Source: LMUY01 sp965276785
Lineage (GTDB): Bacteria > Pseudomonadota > Alphaproteobacteria > Acetobacterales > Acetobacteraceae
NCBI GenBank assembly: GCA_965276785.1
Contig: OZ255629.1
Location: 2,604,001 to 2,668,000, forward strand
DNA length: 64,000 nt
Reading direction: 5' to 3'
The notes beneath the pieces are model-generated. The model saw nothing but the letters and a program-made list of their open reading frames with translations. It had not been told where the DNA came from and made no database searches. The first letter of the stretch is position 1. Every line of letters starts with the position of its first letter. This document shows positions 15,545 through 23,600 of this stretch, piece by piece. The position numbers and the translations under genes were made by a program.

Positions 15545-16896
15545 GGTCGTGTCCCATCGCGTGGTGTAGAACGCCGTTGGTTCCTGAGCGGGGCTGAGCC
15601 GCGATCAGTCTGCCACGGCGGGCAGGCTGATGGTTGGAGCATCGCTGACGGGCGCCAGCGTCTCAAGGCGCATGTAGCGGCGCTGGACAGCCCACTCGTC
15701 GTTTTGTTCGAGCAAGATGGCACCGACGAGGCGCGTGACGGCATCCTCGTTGGGGAAGATGCCGACGACATCGGTGCGCCGCTTGATCTCGCCGTTGACC
15801 CGTTCCAGCGGGTTGGTGCTGTGGACCTTGGCGCGGTGCTCTTTGGGGAACGTCATGAACGCCAGCACGTCGGCCTCGGCGCCGTCCATGAGGGCGGCAA
15901 GCTTGGGCACCCGGGGGCGGAGCTGGTCGGCAACGGATCGCCATTGTTTGCGAGCCGCATCGGCGTCGGCCTCGGCGAAGGCGGTACCGATCCAGGCCGA
16001 GACGAGGCGGCGATGGCCTTTGCCGGCGTGCGCCAGGACGTTGCGCATGAAGTGGACGCGGCAACGCTGCCAGGAAGCGTGCAGCACGCGGCTGACCGCG
16101 GCCTTGACGCCCTCATGGCTGTCCGAGATGACCAGCTTCACACAACGCCGGCCGCGCCGGGCAAGGCTGCGCAGGAAGTCGGTCCAGAACGTCTCGGCCT
16201 CGCTGGCCCCGGTGGCCATGCCGAGCACCTCGCGGCGGCCATCGGTGTTGACGGCGACTGCGATGGTGGCGGCGATCGAGACGATGCGCCCGGCCTGGCG
16301 GACTTTGACGTAGGTCGCATCGAGCCAGAGATACGGCCATTCGCCCTCGATCGGCCGGGAAAGGAAGGCGTTCACGCGCTCATCGATCTCGCCGCAGAGC
16401 CGCGACACCTGGCTCTTGCTGACGCCAGATACCCCCATCGCCTGCACCAGGTCGTCGACGGCGCGGGTCGAAACACCATGGACGTAGGCCTCCTGGATCA
16501 CCGCCGTCAGCGCCTTCTCGGCGGTCCGCCTGGGCTCGAGGAAAGCAGGGAAGTAGCTGCCCTTCCGCAGCTTCGGGATGCGCAGCTCGACGGTGCCGGC
16601 GCGGGTCTCCCAGTCTCGGTCGCGATAACCGTTGCGCTGGGCCAGCCGGTCGGCGCTGCGTTGGCCGTGAGCGGCACCCGTCAGGCCGCCGACTTCCAGC
16701 TCCATCAAGCGTTCAGCGGCAAAGCCGATCATCTCGCGCAGCATGCTGGCATCCGTGCCTTTCGCCAGCAACTCGCGCAGGGCAGTCTCTTGGTCGGTCA
16801 TCGTGGGGTCCTTGGGTTCGTGTTGCGACTCGCAACCCAACCCTATCCAGGTTCACCGCGGTGGCCGCCTCCTACACCACGTCCTGGGACGTGACC
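15545..16896 (-). mobile_element. complete IS256-family insertion sequence, second type
   Basis: The ends GGTCGTGTCCC...CGTGGTGTAGAA (left) and GGTCACGTCCC...CGTGGTGTAGGA (right, read inward) are inverted repeats. An intact transposase gene lies between them on the minus strand. The element truncates mucR. A degenerate element with the same ends lies at 44375-45745, and a lone end at 55927. Confidence 0.9.
15605..16801 (-). CDS. IS256-family transposase (398 aa)
   Basis: The start is the ATG at 16799-16801 (MTDQETALRELLAKGTDASM). The open frame extends 13 codons upstream without a better start. The catalytic blocks are in order: WLDATYVKVRQAG, VISDSHEGVKAAVSRV, RCRVHFMRNVLA and STNPLERVNGEIKRR. 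Length and order are normal and the frame is intact, so the enzyme is probably active. It differs clearly from the IS256 transposase at 7690. Confidence 0.95.
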   Translation of the reverse strand: MTDQETALRELLAKGTDASMLREMIGFAAERLMELEVGGLTGAAHGQRSADRLAQRNGYRDRDWETRAGTVELRIPKLRKGSYFPAFLEPRRTAEKALTAVIQEAYVHGVSTRAVDDLVQAMGVSGVSKSQVSRLCGEIDERVNAFLSRPIEGEWPYLWLDATYVKVRQAGRIVSIAATIAVAVNTDGRREVLGMATGASEAETFWTDFLRSLARRGRRCVKLVISDSHEGVKAAVSRVLHASWQRCRVHFMRNVLAHAGKGHRRLVSAWIGTAFAEADADAARKQWRSVADQLRPRVPKLAALMDGAEADVLAFMTFPKEHRAKVHSTNPLERVNGEIKRRTDVVGIFPNEDAVTRLVGAILLEQNDEWAVQRRYMRLETLAPVSDAPTISLPAVAD

Positions 16897-16917
16897 GACG
16901 GCGATAGCGTCCGTGCT

Positions 16918-17560
16918 CGTGGTGGAATTTTGCTGATCGAAACGGTGTAGGCGGAGGTGGTCATCGGATCGGCTGGCTAAGATGGAGTTGCGAGGCTTCA
17001 ACCTGAACCGACGAGGACCCGATGACCGAGGAGAGACTACCGCTGGCCGAGCTGCTGGCGAAAGCCGGAGATGGCGACTTCAACGACCATGCCAGCCTGC
17101 CCATCGCCTGCCGCCTCTATCTGCCGCATGAATGGGCCGATGATCCCGACCGGCGGGCTCAGCCGGCGTGCCTGATGCGATCGCCTTCCAGACCAAGCCG
17201 CAGTTTGCGCTGAACCAGCTGCGCGCCGCACGCGCCGCCGGAATTACGGCCGATATGGTGCAGGCCGACACAGGCTACGGCAACGATACCGACCTTTGCG
17301 ATGGCATCACCGAGATCGGCCTTGCCTGCGCCGTCGGCATTAATCCCGCGACCACGCTGCGGCCGCCCGGCATGCAGCCTTTGCCGCCCAAACACTGGAG
17401 CGGACGCGGACGTCCACCGTCAGCGATCCGTCGTGATGGCGCGCATCAATGGGCGCTCGGCGGCGAAGCCGATCATCTCCCGCAGGACGATCGCATCCGT
17501 GCCCTTCGCCAGAATCAAACGCAGGACGGTCTTTTGGTGAGTCATTATGGGGTCCGCGTG
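16918..17560. mobile_element. chimeric remnant of IS256 and IS701 elements
   Basis: The left part repeats the left end of the first IS256 type (CGTGGTGGAATTTTGC) and its transposase start (MTEERLPLAELLAKAGDGDF at 17022). Then it switches to an IS701 fragment. The last 115 bases read on the minus strand as the start of another IS256 transposase (ILAKGTDAIVLREMIGFAAE). At least three fragments were joined by recombination. Confidence 0.75.
17083..17420 (+). pseudogene. IS701-type transposase internal fragment
   Basis: SLPIACRLYLPHEWADDPDR and, in the next frame, AIAFQTKPQFALNQLRAARA followed by ADTGYGNDTDLCDGITEIGL are core blocks of IS701-type DDE transposases. The second block holds a catalytic Asp. 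A one-base shift separates the two parts, and both ends are missing. Confidence 0.7.
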
Positions 17561-17577
17561 CGAGCAGCGACTTGCTG

Positions 17578-18903
17578 CTATTCTCTCAAAGCGTGAGTGA
17601 AGGTACTAATAAGCGGATCCAGCAAATATGAAGCTGCGCTGCGCGTCTTCTTTTTAATCATGATGTCGACAGGAACGCCTGGGCGGAGGTCAACTCCTCG
17701 CGCCGCCAGCATTTTCGCGCGATCAACAGTAACTCTGACCAGGAAATAGCCAAGCCCTCTGGCTCGGTCAACGATACGGTCTGGAGAAATCGAGCTTACG
17801 GCACCCGCAACCATGGGCAGTCTCTGAGAACCAGCGCCAGTTGAACGCACCATCACCGCAGACCCGATAGAGACATTGTCGCTGTCGACTGGCTCGACAT
17901 GTGCCTCTATGACCAGATGATCATCAGTCGGCACAATCTCCAAAATCGGCGAATTTGGAGCTATCACTCCACCGACCGTGTGAGCGGAAAGGTTCATCAC
18001 CCTACCATCCACCGGTGCTAGAATATCGGAGCGCCGAACATTCAACCTCGCATCGGCTAGTCGCTGTGCCACATCTTGCTTTTCTCGCGTCACTTGCTGC
18101 AACTCGGCTTCGTCATCTTGTTGGAACGAAGCTGCAAGCCGCTCGATTTCTAGCCTGCTATGGCCAACCTGCGAAACTAATTCTGCAATGCGCGCTTGAA
18201 GCCCAGCTTGTTCGCCAAGGAGAGATGCAAAGATCGCTTCCGCGTCCCTCATTGCACGTTTCGTTCCTGTACCGGTGCGAGCGAGTTCGATAGCGGCGGA
18301 CTGATCTTGATCCGCAAGATTGATGCGCACCTGTATTTCAGAGAGCTGTTTCTGTAATCCGACTATCACAGCGACGTCTTGGTCGGCATCATTGTTAAGT
18401 TCACGAGTTCTGATAGTAATCGCACGTTTCCTAGCGATAAAGCTTTGCCGTTGATCTTCTATAATGTCTTTATAAATAGAGGTATTAATTTCCGACTTAC
18501 TTTCAAGAAAATCGACGTGATCAGAATTGGCGATCTCGCTCCTCAAACGGGCTTCTCGGGCAAACAACAAAGCTTGAGAAGCCTCGAGTGATGCGGCCAG
18601 ATTGTTTTGTTTTTCCTGGTCAAGCTGGAGGAGGATCTGACCGGCGGTAACAAGATCCCCATCCCGGATCAATATAGATTTCACGATACCGCCATCGGCA
18701 TGTTGGACCACACGAAGGCCGCTTTCGACCACGACGATGCCTTGTCCGATCACGGCAGATGCTATTGGCGCGACAGCTATCCAACCAGCTACGGCGACCG
18801 CGGAAATACCGGCGGCTCCAGCGCCAATCATGAAGGCACCGACTGTGAAAATCGAGCGACCGGGCTGCTGGTCGGGAGTAGTAGCCGTTAAGGAGTAGGA
18901 CAA
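17578..18903 (-). CDS. HlyD-family type I secretion periplasmic adaptor (441 aa)
   Basis: A cytoplasmic N-terminus is followed by one membrane helix at about residues 20-48 (AGISAVAVAGWIAVAPIAS). A barrel-sandwich half (VVVESGLRVVQHADGGIVKS, then IRDGDLVTAGQILLQLDQ) precedes a long coiled coil at about 130-280. The second lipoyl-like half is DILAPVDGRVMNLSAHTVGG, followed by LEIVPTDDHLVIEAHVEPVD. This is the PrtE/HlyD layout of adaptors that link an inner-membrane ABC exporter to an outer-membrane channel. The start is a TTG at 18901-18903, 32 bases after the ABC gene. No TolC-type gene is present. The 3' end abuts IS debris but has a natural stop. Confidence 0.9.
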   Translation of the reverse strand: MSYSLTATTPDQQPGRSIFTVGAFMIGAGAAGISAVAVAGWIAVAPIASAVIGQGIVVVESGLRVVQHADGGIVKSILIRDGDLVTAGQILLQLDQEKQNNLAASLEASQALLFAREARLRSEIANSDHVDFLESKSEINTSIYKDIIEDQRQSFIARKRAITIRTRELNNDADQDVAVIVGLQKQLSEIQVRINLADQDQSAAIELARTGTGTKRAMRDAEAIFASLLGEQAGLQARIAELVSQVGHSRLEIERLAASFQQDDEAELQQVTREKQDVAQRLADARLNVRRSDILAPVDGRVMNLSAHTVGGVIAPNSPILEIVPTDDHLVIEAHVEPVDSDNVSIGSAVMVRSTGAGSQRLPMVAGAVSSISPDRIVDRARGLGYFLVRVTVDRAKMLAARGVDLRPGVPVDIMIKKKTRSAASYLLDPLISTFTHALRE

Positions 18904-18935
18904 CCAATTTATCCTTGTTGAGAGTAATCGCGCTG

Positions 18936-20594
18936 CTATTCACCAGCCGATTGTGAGGCGGCGTGGATCCATCTGTCACGTATACTGCGCGGATCCGTAA
19001 TTGCCGCCACCCTGCCTCGATCGAGGTAGATGATTTCATCGGCAAGGTGTAACAGCTTTGGACTCTTCGAAACGATGATTAGTGTAGTGCTTTTGGTTTT
19101 CAAGTGCCGTATTAGTTCGACCACGTCGTGTTCGCCAAGGTCATCCATGTCCAGCATCGGTTCGTCAAGAATGAGTAAAGGTGGCGCCTTGTAGATCGCA
19201 CTCGCCAGAGCAATGCGCCGGTACTCCCCTGCGGAGACGGTCTCCGAATCGGCTGACAAAATCGTCTGGTAGCCATCCGGAAGTAGGCGGATGATGGAGT
19301 CCGCACCGGTCAATGAGGCAGCCTCGAAAACATGCTGCTCACCGCCGGCTTCACCGCGGGAGATGAACTGGAGCACAGGCATCGCACGCGTCGCTGTTCT
19401 CTGTGGAAGGTAGCCGACCTCCCGACTCAGTTGAGTGACATCGTAGCGTTCCAGTGCCATTCCGTCTAACGTGATTGACCCGCGCGTCGGGCGCTGTGCG
19501 CCACACATCAATCGAGCAAGTGACGACTTCCCGGCTCCGGCAACACCTACAATGATGTGAACGCCGCCAGGTTTGATATCGAGAGTGAGGCGATCGATAA
19601 CCGGTTTGTGCGATTTCGACGGATATAGGGTCACATCACTGAGAGTTAGGTGACCATTAATCGCTGGCATCGTCACCTTCTTAGGTAGCGTCGCGATCGG
19701 GCGGTCCGCCGCTACGATGCGTCGCCATGACCGCAAGGTCGACTGAAGTACGGAGTAGCTACTGTTTAGCCGCTCAATCGGGGCAATGGCTTTGGTGAAA
19801 ATCATCGAGCTTGCAACGATTGCCCCGGCGTTTACTTTCTGATCGACCACAAGTACAGTTGCTAGTGCGAGAATACCTAACTGCATGAGCGATCGTACTG
19901 TTCTAGAGAGTGAATCAGACCAGACGACCCGATTGGTGAGAATTTGCTGAGCACCTAGCGCATCCACGCGAGCCATTATCAAGGTGTTCAACATTCCTGG
20001 TAGCAGGCCCATCGCAGAGAGCGTCGCTGGTTGCGTCGTTATCGAGGCAAGACTATTATTGAAGTTCGTGTAAGTTCGTTTGAACGTCGTCTCTCTCGCA
20101 GCGAGAATGTATCGACCGAGGCTAGCTAGGGCGAGTAGAACGCCGAAGCACACCAAGACGTATAAACCGATTGCAATGTGGATTGTGAAAAGAGCCATTA
20201 AGTATATTACTGTCCAGGGAAGATCCAGGAATGCTGTTATAGCAGGTCCGGTGATGAACGCCCTGACCTTATCTACGTCCGCCAGGGACACGCCGTCTTT
20301 TAGTTCTACGAGCGAGTAGACTGCGACAGAGCTATCGAACGCTTCCCCAAACCGACGCGAACAGCTGGCGAGTAGTAGACCTCGGCTAGATTCTATAAAC
20401 AGTGAGCATAGTGTGATGAATCCTAGTAGCAGAGTCAAAGCGATCAACGTCGGGAGATGACCGCTAGGGATAACACGATCGAACACCTGCATAGTGTACA
20501 AAGGCAATCCAAGCTGAACCAAGTTCGTGAAGAATCCGAAGAGGAAGACGATTGCGAACGTCCAGCGCATTAGGGAATATATTTTTACGAACAT
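18936..20594 (-). CDS. type I secretion ABC transporter, PrtD-like permease/ATPase (552 aa)
   Basis: I start at the ATG at 20592-20594, which follows GAGGT; an ATG 45 bases upstream is possible. The membrane domain opens with VFLFGFFTNLVQLGLPLYTM and QVFDRVIPSGHLPTL, the hallmark of PrtD-type exporters, and has about six helices to residue 270. The nucleotide-binding domain has Walker A GVAGAGKSS (near 350) and Walker B LLILDEP (near 475). The signature reads VSAGEYRRIALA instead of LSGGQ. The H-loop reads IVSKSPK where PrtD proteins have a VTHR-like sequence, so the switch histidine is absent. The gene lies between the repeat exoprotein and HlyD genes and probably exports that exoprotein. 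Confidence 0.9.
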   Translation of the reverse strand: MFVKIYSLMRWTFAIVFLFGFFTNLVQLGLPLYTMQVFDRVIPSGHLPTLIALTLLLGFITLCSLFIESSRGLLLASCSRRFGEAFDSSVAVYSLVELKDGVSLADVDKVRAFITGPAITAFLDLPWTVIYLMALFTIHIAIGLYVLVCFGVLLALASLGRYILAARETTFKRTYTNFNNSLASITTQPATLSAMGLLPGMLNTLIMARVDALGAQQILTNRVVWSDSLSRTVRSLMQLGILALATVLVVDQKVNAGAIVASSMIFTKAIAPIERLNSSYSVLQSTLRSWRRIVAADRPIATLPKKVTMPAINGHLTLSDVTLYPSKSHKPVIDRLTLDIKPGGVHIIVGVAGAGKSSLARLMCGAQRPTRGSITLDGMALERYDVTQLSREVGYLPQRTATRAMPVLQFISRGEAGGEQHVFEAASLTGADSIIRLLPDGYQTILSADSETVSAGEYRRIALASAIYKAPPLLILDEPMLDMDDLGEHDVVELIRHLKTKSTTLIIVSKSPKLLHLADEIIYLDRGRVAAITDPRSIRDRWIHAASQSAGE

Positions 20595-20680
20595 GGTAAC
20601 CTCGTTTGCATTCTTCCGTGCGCCGGTGTCACTTCTCATTGACTCCGCCGTTCAGGCACATAGCAAGTATGTAGTCCGCT

Positions 20681-23600
20681 CTAGAAATGATGAGACTGCA
20701 TGTGATCAAAATGCCCAAAGTGATGTGTCTGATCCGAATTTCCCGCTTCGTTGCTGACTGACAGATCATGATGTGCCGTTGACAATCCGGAATCGTGGCC
20801 ATGATCTGCAGTAAGAGCTCCATGGATATAACTCAGATCATGTCCAGCTTGATCGTTGACTTGACTATGATCCTGCCATGAAAGGGTCAATATCATCGCC
20901 TGCAGTTGATGATGGTAGGCCGTTTGCTCGGGCGGGATTGGGTAGTTGCCTGCCTTGGCCTCAGGATATAATGCACTTGCCTTTTGAGCCGCTGGAGCTA
21001 AATCGTTTCCATTCTCAGGTGGATTGAGGTGCACAGCGCCGCTAGACTGAGGTTTGTGCGCCAGAAGTTGCGTGACGACCGAGGTGGTTGAGTCGGAGGC
21101 CGCGTCACCAAAATTATCCTGGACGATTAGGGCAAAGCTCGTGCTTATGCTTTGTGCAGGGCCAGCCTCGTGGGCCGTAAGCTGGAACGATAGAGCTCGC
21201 AGGTCGGCGGTCACGTTTGTGGCCGTCCCGTTATCCGTGTAGACACCGGTGGCGGCATCATAGTGGCCATTTCCCAAGTGGGTCAGCGCGCCATTCTGCG
21301 GTTGGGTCATCACCACGGTGGCTTTTTCCACTTTGCCGGCATCCACGTCTGTGATCTGCACGCTGGCAAAAGGGTGGATCGCGGCCGCATCCGTCATTGT
21401 CTGGCCGGCCGCAGTGCCCGAAATCACAGGGGCGTTCTCAACCGCCGTTGCCGTCACCGAGGTGGTGGCCTGAGCGACCCCACCGAAGTTGTCTTTCACC
21501 ACCAGGGCGAAGTTGGTGGTAACGCTCTGCCCTGGGGTCACCTGGTGGGCAGTTGGCTCGAATGTGAGCCCTTGCAGGTCCGCGGTGATCTGCCCAGCCG
21601 TGCCGCTGTCCGTGTAAATGCCGGTGGCCGCGTCGAAGCTGCCGCTGCCCAGGTGGGTCAGGGCGCCATTCTGCGCCTGGCCTTCCGAGACCGTGAGGGT
21701 CTCGACCTTGCCGGCATCCACGTCTGTGATCTGTACGCTGGCAAAAGGGTGGATCGCGGCCGCATCCGTCGTCGTCTGGCCGGCCGCAGTGCCCGAAATC
21801 ACAGGGGCGTTCTCAACCGCCGTTGCCGTCACCGAGGTGGTGGCGTCCTGAGCGACCCCGCCGAAGTTGTCTTCCACCACCAGGGCGAGGTTGGTGGTAA
21901 CGCTCTGCCCTGGGGTCACCTGGTGGGCAGTTGGCTCGAATGTGAGCCCTTGCAGGTCCGCGGTGATCTGCCCAGCCGTGCCGCTGTCCGTGTAAATGCC
22001 GGTGGCCGCGTCGAAGCTGCCGCTGCCCAGGTGGGTCAGGGCGCCATTCTGCGCCTGACCTTCCGAAACCGTGAGGGTCTCGACCTTGCCGGCATCCAGG
22101 TCTGTGATCCGCACGTTGGCAAACGCGTGGATCGCGGCCGCATCCGTCGTTATCTGGCCGACCGCGGTGCCCGAAATCACAGGGGCGTTCTCAACCGCCG
22201 TTGTCGTAACCGAGGTGCTGGCGTCCTGAATAGTTCCAGAGAAAGCGTCCTTGGTGGTAACGGTGAAAGTGGTGGTAACGCTCTGCCCTGGGGCCACCTG
22301 GTGGGCGGTGGGCGCGAACGTGAGCCCTTGCAGGTCCGCGGTGATCTGCCCAGCCGTGCCGCTGTCCGTGTAAGTGCCGGTGGCCGCGTCGAAGCTGCCG
22401 CTGCCCAGGTGGGTCAGGGTGCCATTCTGCGCCTGACTTTCCGAAACCGTGAGGGTCTCGATCTGGCCGGGCACATTGTCGACCACCTGCACGCCGGCGA
22501 ATGGATTGATCGCCGCCGCATCTGTCGTGGTCTGGCTCGAGAGGGCGCCAACAGTGTGCAAGCTCGGACTGATGGCCGTTGCCGTGACCGAGGTGGTGGC
22601 CTGAGCGACCCCGCCGAAGTTGTCTTTCACCACCAGGGCGAGATTGGTGGTAACGCTCTGCCCTGGGGTCACCTGGTGGGCAATTGGCTCGAACGTGAGC
22701 CCTTGCAGGTCCGCGGTGATCTGCCCAGCCGTGCCGCTGTCCGTGTAAATGCCGGTGGCCGCGTCGAAGCTGCCGCTGCCCAGGTGGGTCAGGGTGCCAT
22801 TCTGCGCCTGGCCTTCCGAAACCGTGAGGGTCTCGATCTGGCCGGGCACATTGTCGACCACCTGCACGCCGGCGAATGGATTGATCGCCGCCGCATCTGT
22901 CGTGGTCTGGCTCGAGAGGGCGCCAACAGTGTGCAAGCTCGGACTGATGGCCGTTGCCGTGACCGAGGTGGTGGCCTGAGCGACCCCGCCGAAGTTGTCT
23001 TTCACCACCAGGGCGAGGTTGGTGGTAACGCTCTGCCCTGGGGTCACCTGGTGGGCAATTGGCTCGAACGTGAGCCCTTGCAGGTCCGCGGTGATCTGCC
23101 CAGCCGTGCCGCTGTCCGTGTAAATGCCGGTGGCCGCGTCGAAGCTGCCGCTGCCCAGGTGGGTCAGGGTGCCATTCTGCGCCTGACCTTCCGAAACCGT
23201 GAGGGTCTCGATCTGGCCGGGCACATTGTCGACCACCTGCACGCCGGCGAATGGATTGATCGCCGCCGCATCTGTCGTGGTCTGGCTCGAGAGGGTGCCA
23301 ACAGTGTGCAAGCTCGGACTAATGGCCGTCACCGAGGTTGTGGGGTCCTGAGCGACCCCGCCGAAGTTGTCTTCCACCACCAGAGCGAAGTTGGTGGTAA
23401 CACTCTGCCCTGGAGCCACTTGGTGGGCGGTGGGCTCGAACGTGAGCCCTTGCAGGTCCGCGGTGATCTGTGCAGCCGTGCCGCTGTCCGTGTAAATGCC
23501 GGTGGCCGCGTTGAAGCTGCCGCTGCCCAGGTGGGTCAGGGCGCCATTCTGCGCCTGGCCTTCCGAGACCGTGAGGGTCTCGACCTTGCCGGCATCCACG

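Noticed and set aside
15080..16894. 604-codon plus-strand frame across mucR and IS256
   Set aside because: Only codons from 15194 to about 15544 are mucR. The remainder is antisense to an intact IS256 transposase.
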